NCBI GenBank assembly: GCA_027858795.1
Contig: JAQICF010000155.1
Coordinates: forward strand, 1 to 38,082
Source of the DNA: Candidatus Delongbacteria bacterium
GTDB taxonomy: Bacteria; Delongbacteria; UBA4055
Length of the DNA: 38,082 bases
Direction: 5' to 3'
Shown here piece after piece: positions 10,701 through 19,764 of this stretch. The translations under genes were made by a program, and so were the position numbers. How positions within the stretch are numbered: the first letter of the stretch is position 1; the number at the start of each line of letters is the position of its first letter. The notes beneath the pieces were generated by a model that was given only the letters and a program-made list of their open reading frames with translations, was not told the DNA's origin and ran no database searches.

Positions 10701-11254
10701 CTCAGGAACAATCACAATTATCTGAAGCTTTATCACAAATGCAATCTAAAATGGGAATGCAGCAAGGTGGGTCAGAAGGGAAACCCGGTGAAAGTGGCAG
10801 TCCTGGTGAGAGTGGTAGCTCAGGAGCTCCTGGAAATCAAGGAGCTCCAGGGAGCCAAGGAAATAATGGTAAAGGTGGTAATGGAAATAAGACAGATCCA
10901 AATTCTGACAATAATTCTATGAATTCCGGATTGGGTAAAAAACTAGGCAATATCGGCAAATCAATGAATGAAGTATCTAATGAATTAGAAAATAAAAAAT
11001 TAGATGAATCAGTCTTAAAAAAACAAAAACAGATCCTAAATAAATTGTTGGATGCGATAGAATCAATTAAAAGAGAAAAGTACTCTAGAAAAAGGGAAAG
11101 CAAGGGAAGTAACAAATTTGCAATTGATCCAGGAAAGTTGGATATTAATATTGAGAATACCCTTCGAGAGAATCTTATCAGGTCTTTGAAGGATGATTAT
11201 AGAAATGACTATAAAGTTAAAATTAAAAAATACTTTAGAGAATTGGAATATTAA
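7751..11254 (+). CDS. Large membrane-anchored coiled-coil protein, DUF4175-like
   Basis: 1167 aa. Two hydrophobic segments at about residues 27-75 and another at about 155-172 (HIILPLILISIMIIPY) anchor the protein. A beta-rich, probably periplasmic region (about 190-510) follows, then a long coiled coil (about 515-900) rich in Lys and Glu. Next come a Met/Gln-rich stretch (about 935-1005), a collagen-like Gly-X-Y run (about 1010-1045) and a basic C-terminal helix. This order matches DUF4175-type proteins as I remember them: N-terminal TM pair, long coiled coil, Q/M/G-rich tail. The function is unknown. The gene starts 50 nt after the kinase gene and ends 14 nt before the next start, so it is probably co-transcribed. 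The SD is weak. Confidence 0.72.
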   Translation: MKFYEIFENRINHLTRSIITKEIIDLFLRLFFSLLISLLILSVIELSYSMSSIYRTTIMTTYILIMLFIIVRIITNFFHNNLQYFYSDRNKYVFLDRLYPNLKFLYFYDLLKVKDNLKSNDHSIIDTAISLNASKFNSYRLPKIFNSHYIIRHIILPLILISIMIIPYKHIPLKNSFIRLIKFNTEFQNYSSHELFLTNKNFTIIQGDETDLICKISGALPDQVQIHKRPVTSERYSSLSVPLIDSIASYKDKPSLNYYYYFSSEETRSDTGFVKVLKRPEINNFKIRIDFPSYTKLKSEYYQDFIGSITVLKGSNLSFDIEQSNELDSLKIFQKDRAGYHSKKLERNKTTFKFNTKMYEDTEFYFKLYYSVDSLLISNKDPIIYKVNILNDSYPIVNLILPEDNFKLGENLEFPIFVTAFDDFLIKNIFLYSRKVPAFSKFESKDNAQFVSEKILFDQKSDGVCVVNTLKIIQGLNLLPDDKVEIFVRVYDNDNVSGPKFTDSKHIFLIVPSLEQLFEETATNYETQNKAIESEILRNNKIREDIEELTQKLRKENIVEWQDHKELKKIADEQSKMLDNIKDVEQQIQKNIDLLDKNTMLSTETMKKYKELQKMVGELLTKDMKEKLEKLAELSKNTELNKNEVNELLDGFEEQQEEFQKGLEKTLEILQQIKQEYQLDKLIKLSEELIKEQNSVNNQIPELLDKEKQLIDKEEKIENSFNLLKNEVHSLKNEMKDSNVKDELKSLVNDVNSEKIPDEFEEMKESLDSSNKKEASESGENLRNDFLGIKNSLNEIKDKIVKEKKEEISKELDIIISELIFISNEIESLKNFSNKLAYNSSHAVELIKSNAEIEKLFNEINPKIFSVAKKTFFIDNQIIAKVGRILEQFDTISRILENRRFSISTDRHKYLMGDVNQLIVLLDKAKDEMNDSKSASGLEEMLKKMEEMAAMQAALNSESQSAMQGNQSGQNSMSKMQEMMNKLAQEQSQLSEALSQMQSKMGMQQGGSEGKPGESGSPGESGSSGAPGNQGAPGSQGNNGKGGNGNKTDPNSDNNSMNSGLGKKLGNIGKSMNEVSNELENKKLDESVLKKQKQILNKLLDAIESIKREKYSRKRESKGSNKFAIDPGKLDINIENTLRENLIRSLKDDYRNDYKVKIKKYFRELEY
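10778..10885 (+). repeat. Collagen-like Gly-X-Y tract inside the DUF4175-like gene
   Basis: Twelve consecutive in-frame Gly-X-Y triplets run from GKP GES GSP to GKG GNG (residues 1010-1045 of the host protein). They are unusually GC-rich for the region. The tract is short compared with bacterial collagen-like proteins and may act as a flexible linker. Confidence 0.8.
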
Positions 11255-11268
11255 AAATGGGAGGAAGT

Positions 11269-12810
11269 ATGAAAAAGTATATTTTTCTTTTATTTGTTTT
11301 AATAGTTTTTGTATCATGTTCGAAAACTGATGATAGTACTTATACAATATTATCGGTAAATTCTATGAATGGACAGATATTTCCAAAAGAACAAAATGGA
11401 TTGAAGATTGGTGGGTTTAGTTTATTGTCGTTCAAAGTAAAAGAGATTAGAAATAACAAGGAAAATGGAAAAGTATTTTTATTTGGCAACTCAAATTTTA
11501 TTTATGGTAAAGTTGAAGCTTATTTTACTTCTGGAAAAGCAGTCATAGATCTTATGAATGAACTTGAATTTAATGGTTTGGTAATTGGTCATAGAGAATT
11601 TTATTTTGGTTTTGATGTGCTGGAGTCCTTATCAAAAATTGCAAATTTTCCTTTTCTATCGGCAAACATTGTTAAAATGGATAGTAGTAGGTATGAATTT
11701 ATTAAGCCATATATTATCTTACCGGATAAGAAAACAGCTATCATAGGTATCAGTTCATCAAAGATTATGAGAGCTAATCTTGAGAATGATGTAAAAGAGA
11801 TTTTACTTCTGGATCCAAACAAAACAATTACCAAATATGCGAGATTATTAAAAGCTAAAGGTATTGAGAAAATCATAGCAATAGGTGATTTTAGGTGTAT
11901 GTCAGGCACAGTTTCTTCGGATTATCATTCCCAATTTTTTGATGCGATCAAGAATTCAGGTATTGATACTTTTATTGGTACTTCTACTAAGAAAGATAGG
12001 AACGACCCGACTTGTTTATGTAATACAATGAAAACAATTAAGCTCCTTTCTTCTGATATGAACGGAAATGAATTGTTGTTTTACAAATTTGATAATGAAA
12101 CGGATAAAGAATTTTCAGATATATATAAGATAAATTCCGAGAGTACAACTCCAGATCAAGCATTATCAAAAAAATTGCATGATCTTAATGAATTTATCGA
12201 AGAAACTGCGGGACAAATTCTTGGGTATTCGAATAATCATATCAAACATTTAGATGGCAATCTTTTTGATAAAGAGTCGCATCTTGGAGACTTCATAAGT
12301 GATATAATTCGAGATTATACTAAAACTGATATAGCACTACTGAATAGCGGAAAAATACGAAATGGGTTTAAGAAGGGACCAATAACTTTAATGGATTTAT
12401 ATAATGTTCTACCGTATGAAGGAACTATTGTAAAAGTATCTTTAACCGGCGAGCAGTTGCTTAAGGTTCTTGAAAGCAGTTGTGCATTAAAAATGAGTAA
12501 AAGTTTCTTGCAAGTATCAGGTATAAGGTTTAAATTCGATTTGAGTAAAGAAATCTCTCAGAGAGTTATTAGAAATAGTGTCATGATAAATAGGAAAAAT
12601 TTAATTTTGGATAAAAAATATTCTGTTGCATTAACAAAGTATATCTTTGATGGTGGGGATCAATATACAGAATTCTCCGATATGAACGTGGAGCTTGAAG
12701 TTGTATTTCAAAAGCAGATGAGAGAGATCCTGAAACAATACATTCAGTTAAACAAGACAGTAAAAACACACCCGAACAATAGGATAATAGAAATTAGTAA
12801 AACGTTATAA
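11269..12810 (+). CDS. 5'-nucleotidase/UshA-like lipoprotein with degenerate metal site
   Basis: 513 aa. The ATG at 11269 is preferred over an in-frame ATG 12 nt upstream because GGAGG (11260-11264) lies just before it and the product then starts with a clean lipoprotein signal (MKKYIFLLFVLIVFVSC). The C-terminal half fits the 5'-nucleotidase C-domain: HLGDFISDIIRDY, ALLNSGKIRNGFKKGPIT, VLPYEGTIVKVSLTGEQLL and GGDQYTEF. The N-terminal half follows the metallophosphoesterase fold but lacks its ligands. The usual TNDxHG reads VNSMNG, GDxxxG reads GNSNFIYG, GNHEFD reads GHREFYFG, and the later GHxH is GTSTKK. It is probably an envelope-anchored, non-catalytic binding protein. It is encoded between the DUF4175-like gene and the hybrid kinase gene. 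Confidence 0.78.
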   Translation: MKKYIFLLFVLIVFVSCSKTDDSTYTILSVNSMNGQIFPKEQNGLKIGGFSLLSFKVKEIRNNKENGKVFLFGNSNFIYGKVEAYFTSGKAVIDLMNELEFNGLVIGHREFYFGFDVLESLSKIANFPFLSANIVKMDSSRYEFIKPYIILPDKKTAIIGISSSKIMRANLENDVKEILLLDPNKTITKYARLLKAKGIEKIIAIGDFRCMSGTVSSDYHSQFFDAIKNSGIDTFIGTSTKKDRNDPTCLCNTMKTIKLLSSDMNGNELLFYKFDNETDKEFSDIYKINSESTTPDQALSKKLHDLNEFIEETAGQILGYSNNHIKHLDGNLFDKESHLGDFISDIIRDYTKTDIALLNSGKIRNGFKKGPITLMDLYNVLPYEGTIVKVSLTGEQLLKVLESSCALKMSKSFLQVSGIRFKFDLSKEISQRVIRNSVMINRKNLILDKKYSVALTKYIFDGGDQYTEFSDMNVELEVVFQKQMREILKQYIQLNKTVKTHPNNRIIEISKTL

Positions 12811-12825
12811 GTCGAGATATCATCA

Positions 12826-15426
12826 ATGCTGCAACTGATAAAAAAGAGATTGTTATACAAGTTGTTTGCGATATTTTTTATTGCAATAATACTACCTTTA
12901 GGTATTTCTACGTTATTTGTTTATGATTATATTGAGGATAGATATTGCGAAAACATTGAATCTTCACTTGGTTGGGGAGAAAATTATGTTCTGGCAAATT
13001 TTTCTAACGAACTTAAATTGCTAAAAGCAAGTCTGTTGAAGGTAGAAAACGATTCTAAGCTCATTAATTTATTAACAAACGATCTTGAAAATAAAGATTT
13101 GATTCAAATATCTTTATACGAAGTATTAGCGGATAATAATCTTGATTTCATTTATGTATATGATAGCAACAATAATGTATTATTTCAAACAGGTAAATTT
13201 ATTCAAATTACAGATGAATTTTTAGCTAAAAAAAACACTAACCCTGAAATAAGTCATTTTAATTCTAAGTTTATCACTCATGCAAAGATCGATATAAAAA
13301 CTGATAGTAAAAAAAGTAAAAATATTGCAATCTTATTTGGTAAAATACTTTCAGAACACATGTTGTATGATTTAAGCAATATCATGGAGTTAGATTTTGT
13401 TATACTCAAGAAAAAGAATGGAAGGCAGATAAATATATACTCAACATTATTTGATGATTATGGCAGGAATCTTGGAAAAGGATTTATTAAAGTAGATAAT
13501 GTTGATGATTCAGATCCAATGGATCTGATAGATATTTTAGGGGAAAAATATCATTCATCATTTTTTTCACTTATTTCTTTTGATGAAAAATACAATGGCA
13601 TGATCTTAGCGAAAGAAAATATGCTGTATCTTAATAAAGTGAAGCTATATCTATTCCTTTTCTTTTTCGGATCAACTTTTTTGGTGATATTAAGTATTCT
13701 TTTCATACGAATAAAATTGATTAAACCTGTAACACAATTGTTGAAAAGTATTCAAGAAGCATCAGAGCAAATTCAGAATGAACATCCTATAGAAAGGATC
13801 AAGGTTAAAACTTCAGATGAAATATTCCTATTGTCAGAAGCTTATAACGATATGGCTTCTAACCTTGGGCAGAGTTTTTCGAAAGTAAAATATCTACAGA
13901 ATTATTTATTGAATATTATTGAATCAATGCCATCTTCGCTAATAGCTTTAGACGATGAGGGGAAGATCACTCAATGGAATCAAGCTGCAGTGAATTTTAC
14001 TGGTGTAGCAAGGGATCAAGCAAAAGGTAAAATAATTTGGGAGTTATTACCAGAGCTTGGTATTGATGAGGATACTTTGAAATCTTTACACAAAGAAAAA
14101 AATCAAAAAGAATATTATAAAGAATCAATTTGGAGTGGAGAGAAAAGAGACTTAAATGTTCACTTATTTCCTTTGGTTGCAAATGGTGTGCAAGGGAATG
14201 TGATCAGAATAGATGATATCACAGATGCTAAAAATAAAGAGCAACAGCTTTTACAAGCTCAGAAAATGGAAACAATTGGTACTTTAGCTGGTGGAATAGC
14301 CCATGATTTTAATAATATACTAAGTGGGATAGTTGGAGCTATTTCAATACTAACATATAAACTCAATAAAAATGAAGATTTTTCGAAAGACCTTCTTAGA
14401 GAATATTTAAATATAATGGAAGAATCAGGTAAAAGGGCAGGGGATATTGTTCAAAGATTGCTTACTTTATCAAAGAAACAGAGTACGAATCTAGAAGCTG
14501 TTAATCTAACTGAAGTAATTGATCATGTTGAGAATATATCTTTGAATAGTTTTGATAAACGAATTGAAATAAAAAAAATTAATACAAAAAATAATACTTT
14601 TATTTTTGCAGATTTTACACAGATAGAACAATTGGTATTGAATTTAAGCATAAATGCATCTCATGCAATGACAATTATGAGAAGCGAACATGAGAAACAA
14701 GGTGGAGTATTGACATTTGAAATTAATGAGAATGTAGATACCAAAGAAATTGGTAAATTGATTGATGTTCCAATAGGTCAAGAATTTATAAAATTAATTG
14801 TAAGCGATACAGGTGTAGGGATGGATAATGATACCATAAAGCAGATCTATGAGCCTTTCTTTTCAAATAAAGATACTGAATTTGGTACAGGATTAGGATT
14901 AACGATGGCATACAATATAGCTAACCAGTTCAACGGAACCATAGATGTAGAGTCTACTCCAAACATAGGTACAATATTTAGTGTGTATTTCCCTAAATTC
15001 AATTCCTCTTCAGACATAAATAGGATTGATGATAATCTAAACTTAACAAAAGGTTCAGGTACTATTTTAGTGGTAGATGATGAACTTGTTTTGAGGGAAT
15101 TGTCTGTTTCGATGTTAACCCAATGTGGTTATAAAGTTATTACCGCTTGTGATGGAGTAGAGGGGTTAAAGCTCTACCAGGAAAATCATTCTCAAATATC
15201 TGCAGTTATACTGGATATGGTAATGCCTAAAATGAACGGAAAGGATACATATATTGAATTGAAGAAAATAAATCCTAATATAAAGGTGTTATTAGCTTCA
15301 GGTTTTACCAGAGATGATAGAGTTGAAGAAGTCATTGATCTTGGTGTAACAGATTTTATTCAAAAGCCATATACGATTTTTGAACTTTCAGACATAATAC
15401 ATAAAATTATAAATGGAGATAAATAA
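12826..15426 (+). CDS. Hybrid sensor histidine kinase (sensor-HAMP-PAS-HisKA-HATPase-REC)
   Basis: 866 aa membrane sensor. TM1 is at about residues 12-32, an extracytoplasmic sensory domain at about 33-268, and TM2 at about 269-292. HAMP (about 295-345), PAS (about 355-470; MPSSLIALDDEGKITQWN) and the dimerisation domain with phospho-accepting His at about 492 (GGIAHDFNNIL) follow. The ATP domain has NLSINASHAM, DTGVGMD and GTGLGLT. The receiver domain (about 745-866) has the VDDE acidic pair, phospho-acceptor Asp at about 796 (LDMVMPKMNG) and the QKPY lysine. No separate regulator gene is adjacent, so the signal probably goes to the fused receiver and on through a phosphorelay. The 3' end overlaps lipA by 14 nt. 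Confidence 0.94.
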   Translation: MLQLIKKRLLYKLFAIFFIAIILPLGISTLFVYDYIEDRYCENIESSLGWGENYVLANFSNELKLLKASLLKVENDSKLINLLTNDLENKDLIQISLYEVLADNNLDFIYVYDSNNNVLFQTGKFIQITDEFLAKKNTNPEISHFNSKFITHAKIDIKTDSKKSKNIAILFGKILSEHMLYDLSNIMELDFVILKKKNGRQINIYSTLFDDYGRNLGKGFIKVDNVDDSDPMDLIDILGEKYHSSFFSLISFDEKYNGMILAKENMLYLNKVKLYLFLFFFGSTFLVILSILFIRIKLIKPVTQLLKSIQEASEQIQNEHPIERIKVKTSDEIFLLSEAYNDMASNLGQSFSKVKYLQNYLLNIIESMPSSLIALDDEGKITQWNQAAVNFTGVARDQAKGKIIWELLPELGIDEDTLKSLHKEKNQKEYYKESIWSGEKRDLNVHLFPLVANGVQGNVIRIDDITDAKNKEQQLLQAQKMETIGTLAGGIAHDFNNILSGIVGAISILTYKLNKNEDFSKDLLREYLNIMEESGKRAGDIVQRLLTLSKKQSTNLEAVNLTEVIDHVENISLNSFDKRIEIKKINTKNNTFIFADFTQIEQLVLNLSINASHAMTIMRSEHEKQGGVLTFEINENVDTKEIGKLIDVPIGQEFIKLIVSDTGVGMDNDTIKQIYEPFFSNKDTEFGTGLGLTMAYNIANQFNGTIDVESTPNIGTIFSVYFPKFNSSSDINRIDDNLNLTKGSGTILVVDDELVLRELSVSMLTQCGYKVITACDGVEGLKLYQENHSQISAVILDMVMPKMNGKDTYIELKKINPNIKVLLASGFTRDDRVEEVIDLGVTDFIQKPYTIFELSDIIHKIINGDK

Positions 15427-16339
15427 ACTGAAAAGAGAAAGACTACCTGATTGGATCAAAATAGACTTTAAGCATGATTCTTCGGTTCTGAAACTAAAAA
15501 AAGAATTGAAGTCCAGAAAACTATTTACTGTTTGTGAAGAAGCTCGTTGCCCAAATCTATCAGAGTGTTTTGGAGAAAAAAAGACAGCTACTTTCATGAT
15601 ACTTGGGAAAAATTGTACACGTAATTGTGCTTTTTGCAATGTTGCAAATTTAGATACTACACCTATCGATCCTAACGAGCCTAAAAACATTGCAGAAATG
15701 ACCAAAGAATTGGGATTAAAGCATGTTGTTATTACTTCAGTGACCAGAGATGACCAGAAAGATGGTGGTTCTGAGCAATTCGTTAAAGCAATAAAAGAGA
15801 TAAGAAACATTACAAAAGCCACTATAGAAGTTTTAACACCTGACTTTCAAGGGAGTGAAATAGACAGGCAAAGAATTTCTGTAGCAAAACCTGAGATATA
15901 TAATCACAATGTTGAAACGGTTCCTGAGTTATATGATATTATTCGACCACAGGCTATTTATAAAAGATCAATTGAGTTCTTAAAAGGAATAAAAAGAGAT
16001 GATCCAAGTATATTAACAAAGTCAGGGATCATGGTTGGATTAGGTGAGACTGATGACCAATTGAAGAGTTTATTAGACGATATTGTTTCTGCTCAAGTCG
16101 ATATATTTACATGCGGCCAGTATTTAAGACCTTCAAAATTCAATTATAAAGTTCAGGAATATAAGACAGAAGAATGGTTTGAGAGATTCAAGGAAATTGC
16201 ATTAAATGCAGGGCTGGAAAATGTTTATAGTTCACCATTTACACGAAGTTCATATAACGCTAGTGAAATAATAGAGAAAATAAAAAATAATAACGCTAGT
16301 GAAATAATAGAAAATATAAAAAATAATACAGTAAATTAA
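15413..16339 (+). CDS. lipA: Lipoyl synthase
   Basis: Radical-SAM enzyme that inserts two sulfurs into octanoyl chains on lipoyl carrier domains (2-oxoacid dehydrogenases, glycine cleavage). The auxiliary cluster motif CEEARCPNLSEC (Cx4Cx5C) and the radical-SAM motif CTRNCAFC (Cx3Cx2C) are intact. Also present are VTRDDQKDGGSEQF, IYNHNVETV, GIMVGLGETDDQ, GQYLRPS and the C-terminal RSSY serine motif that binds the auxiliary cluster. 308 aa is close to typical. The tail after RSSY is lengthened by a duplicated 12-residue unit. The start overlaps the histidine kinase stop by 14 nt, implying translational coupling. No lipB or carrier gene is adjacent. Confidence 0.97.
   Translation: MEINKLKRERLPDWIKIDFKHDSSVLKLKKELKSRKLFTVCEEARCPNLSECFGEKKTATFMILGKNCTRNCAFCNVANLDTTPIDPNEPKNIAEMTKELGLKHVVITSVTRDDQKDGGSEQFVKAIKEIRNITKATIEVLTPDFQGSEIDRQRISVAKPEIYNHNVETVPELYDIIRPQAIYKRSIEFLKGIKRDDPSILTKSGIMVGLGETDDQLKSLLDDIVSAQVDIFTCGQYLRPSKFNYKVQEYKTEEWFERFKEIALNAGLENVYSSPFTRSSYNASEIIEKIKNNNASEIIENIKNNTVN
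16256..16327 (+). repeat. Tandem 36-bp duplication at the 3' end of lipA
   Basis: Two adjacent 36-bp units (16256-16291, 16292-16327) differ at only a couple of positions. They encode two copies of NASEIIEKIKNN-type sequence after the last conserved LipA motif. The near-identity at DNA level suggests a recent slippage event, in frame and outside the catalytic core. Confidence 0.93.
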
Positions 16340-16352
16340 ATTTAGGTGTAGA

Positions 16353-17351
16353 ATGAACATCAGTGAAAATTATGTTCCTTTTTGGATGAAAGGTAATGAT
16401 AATTCAATTGCAATATACTCATCAGTTAAATGTGTCCGGAATTTCAATAGTATAATTTTTCCAGCCAACAAAAAGCAGTTTAATCCCTCAAGCATAATAA
16501 AATTGGTGGATGATATACTATCAGAATCTCTATTAGATGAAACTATTGTTAAAATTAATTTACAACAGCTTTCAATTTCAGAGTTGGCAATGATACAAAA
16601 AGTTAGGATTTTACCTAATATTAGGATATCGGAGCTTAAGAAATTGACTTTATACACCTATAAAACAGGTAAAGTATTTTTATTGCTGAATTATAAAGAT
16701 CATTTAACTTTTTATTCTAATGCTCAAGGAGCTTCGATCAAAAAAGCATATAATCCATTGAGAAAATTTATTGGATTGTTCGATGATAAATCTTTTGCAA
16801 AGGATAATAATAATAGATATTTAACTTCCTCGATAGAGTATTATGGAACCGGTATTAAATGTTTCTCAGTTTTAACTTTACCTAGTCTTAGACAAAAAAA
16901 CAAGCTTCCTGAGATAGTATCTTCTTTATCCCAAAATGGATATTCATATAAAAAATATTTTGGTTTTGGTAGTAATTTGGATGATCTGATAATAATAATG
17001 AATAAAGATTCATTGACAGTTTCAGAGAAAGATATTGTTAATAATTTAGATAAATTTCTAAAATTATTACATGAGGAAGTAATCAAATATCCCTTTAGTA
17101 ACAGTGAATTAAATAGTTTGCATCAAAAAATGGATAGGCTACTAAAAACAGAATTTCTTACTTTTAAAAGCTTTATGGAAGCTTATTATATTATTACTTT
17201 ACTTATAGAAAATAAAAAGTTAGAAAAAATAAGAATTTCGGAGTTGAATAAAACACTTTCAATTCTTATAATTAATCTACCTAAAGTAGTTCATACTGCT
17301 AGGGTAACAAAAAAATCACTAAAAAAGCTCATAAAAAAACTAAACTTATAG
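16353..17351 (+). CDS. McsB-like (phosphagen kinase family) protein, probably inactive
   Basis: 332 aa. The N-terminus VPFWMKGNDNSIAIYSSVKCVRN (residues 8-30) lines up with the McsB start (WMKG, then SSRVRLARN). LLNYKDHLTFYS (111-122) lines up with INEEDHLRIQ, and RYLTSSIEYYGTGIKCFSVLTLP (155-177) with [21 protein letters not shown]. McsB is the protein arginine kinase of the McsA/CtsR/ClpC quality-control pathway. Here the residues that define activity are changed: the SSR arginine is Val, the NEED acidic pair is lost, the CPTN cysteine is Ser, and the LGTGLR arginine is Lys. It therefore looks like a pseudokinase that kept the fold. AGGTG precedes the ATG. No mcsA, ctsR or clpC is in the window. 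Assignment is by motif reading only. Confidence 0.68.
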   Translation: MNISENYVPFWMKGNDNSIAIYSSVKCVRNFNSIIFPANKKQFNPSSIIKLVDDILSESLLDETIVKINLQQLSISELAMIQKVRILPNIRISELKKLTLYTYKTGKVFLLLNYKDHLTFYSNAQGASIKKAYNPLRKFIGLFDDKSFAKDNNNRYLTSSIEYYGTGIKCFSVLTLPSLRQKNKLPEIVSSLSQNGYSYKKYFGFGSNLDDLIIIMNKDSLTVSEKDIVNNLDKFLKLLHEEVIKYPFSNSELNSLHQKMDRLLKTEFLTFKSFMEAYYIITLLIENKKLEKIRISELNKTLSILIINLPKVVHTARVTKKSLKKLIKKLNL

Positions 17352-17400
17352 CAATATGAATTAATAGTTTGTGAGTTTTTACAATAAAGGAGGATTTGAA

Positions 17401-18024
17401 ATGATGTCGATAGCAATATTGGTCGTAATGTTTTTCTTAGGTATGGTAGGAAAAGGAAAGGGGGTTGTTAACTATAAATTTACGATCGAAAAAATAGTTC
17501 TAACACTCTTGCTTACACCATTGCTAGCAAATTTTGTAAAAGGGAAGCTTGTTGCATTTATCCCTGAAATGGCAGCTTCAATTTCAGGAGTTGTTTTAGG
17601 TCTAGTTATAGTGTTTATAATTATTGGCTTGATTCTTGGGAAAGTAGCGAAAATACCAGAATATGAAGATACTGGAGCTGATCATTCTTTAGGATTTGTT
17701 GCTGGTGTGCTAAAGGGATTTATACTTATGGCATTTTTAATATTTATGTATGGAATTTCTTTTGCGGATATTAAACTTCCCGGAATGATAACTCAACAGA
17801 TGAAGAATAATTTTGTTAATAGCAGAATAGAAAATTCTATAGAATATTATAGAACTTCTATTTATGCTGCTTACCGTTCTGCAAAATCAACTGATGTTGG
17901 AGAATTATCGTCATCATCAGATCAATACTCTGATACTTCAGTTGTATCATATGTTCCATGGGCAGGTAACTATATATCACCACCTGAAGAAACTAAACCA
18001 GAACCTGAAAAAGAAAAAAAATAG
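17401..18024 (+). CDS. CvpA-family-like membrane protein
   Basis: 207 aa. The ATG at 17401 is chosen over a GTG 30 nt upstream because AAAGGAGG lies 7 nt before it. Three to four hydrophobic helices are visible: residues 1-16, about 32-48, about 58-82 and about 102-122. The segment DHSLGFVAGVLKGFILMAFLIF matches the CvpA hallmark (DRxLGxxxGxxRG). A soluble tail rich in Ser, Pro, Glu and Lys ends in KPEPEKEKK. CvpA relatives are inner-membrane proteins linked to colicin V export and envelope stress, with poorly defined function. Enolase follows after 21 nt. Confidence 0.62.
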   Translation: MMSIAILVVMFFLGMVGKGKGVVNYKFTIEKIVLTLLLTPLLANFVKGKLVAFIPEMAASISGVVLGLVIVFIIIGLILGKVAKIPEYEDTGADHSLGFVAGVLKGFILMAFLIFMYGISFADIKLPGMITQQMKNNFVNSRIENSIEYYRTSIYAAYRSAKSTDVGELSSSSDQYSDTSVVSYVPWAGNYISPPEETKPEPEKEKK

Positions 18025-18042
18025 AAATAATATAAGGAGTAA

Positions 18043-19359
<1,317 letters not shown>

Positions 19360-19379
19360 CTTAAAATAGAGGTTACAAA

Positions 19380-19619
19380 ATGGCTGAACTAAAGTATGAT
19401 GTTAAGAAGAATCTCGGTGTTCTAGGTGGAGAAATAAACGGGTGGAGTAAAAAGATCAATCTTATAAGCTGGAATGAAAGAAAGGCTAAGGCTGATATAA
19501 GAGATTGGGATAAATCCAATGAAAAGATGAGAAAAGGTATTACTCTTACAAAAGCAGAGTTGATTGATCTTAAAAAGATATTGCTTGAAACGGATTTAGA
19601 AAGTTTGGATATGGCATAG
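19380..19619 (+). CDS. YdbC/PC4-like single-strand nucleic-acid-binding protein
   Basis: 79 aa. LGVLGGEINGWSKKINLISWNERKAKADIRDWD followed by EKMRKGITLTKAEL closely matches my memory of the YdbC family (bacterial homologues of the eukaryotic coactivator PC4). These proteins bind single-stranded DNA through a curved beta-sheet with conserved Trp, Lys and Arg residues. GAGGT lies 6 nt before the ATG. It is 20 nt after enolase, is the last gene of the operon, and is followed by a strong terminator. Confidence 0.82.
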   Translation: MAELKYDVKKNLGVLGGEINGWSKKINLISWNERKAKADIRDWDKSNEKMRKGITLTKAELIDLKKILLETDLESLDMA

Positions 19620-19628
19620 ATTAATTTA

Positions 19629-19655
19629 TCAAAGGGTCACTATTTGACCCTTTGA
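19629..19655 (+). terminator. Rho-independent terminator after the enolase operon
   Basis: TCAAAGGGTCA, loop CTATT, and TGACCCTTTGA form a perfect 11-bp stem, followed by a short T-rich run (TTTTG). It lies 9 nt after the ydbC-like stop and marks the border between the housekeeping operon and the defence module. Confidence 0.88.
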
Positions 19656-19719
19656 TTTTGCGATCTTGTTTTATAAGTAAAATTCCAGCGGCATATGAAT
19701 TCAATGCTTTGGGTTCTTA

Positions 19720-19745
19720 AACCATCTCAATGAGTATGGATGGTT
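19720..19745. promoter_or_regulatory. Inverted repeat upstream of the defence operon, candidate operator
   Basis: AACCATC (19720-19726) and GATGGTT (19739-19745) are exact inverted repeats separated by 12 nt. Adding the outer TTA/TAA bases lengthens the arms, with one extra A in the left arm. The repeat lies 19 nt before the start of the helicase gene. The heptamer GATGGTT recurs at 27682-27688 just before the toxin gene. AbiEi-type antitoxins commonly repress by binding inverted repeats at their own promoter, so a role in autoregulation is inferred. Confidence 0.5.
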
Positions 19746-19764
19746 AATTTATGAGGTAATTATT

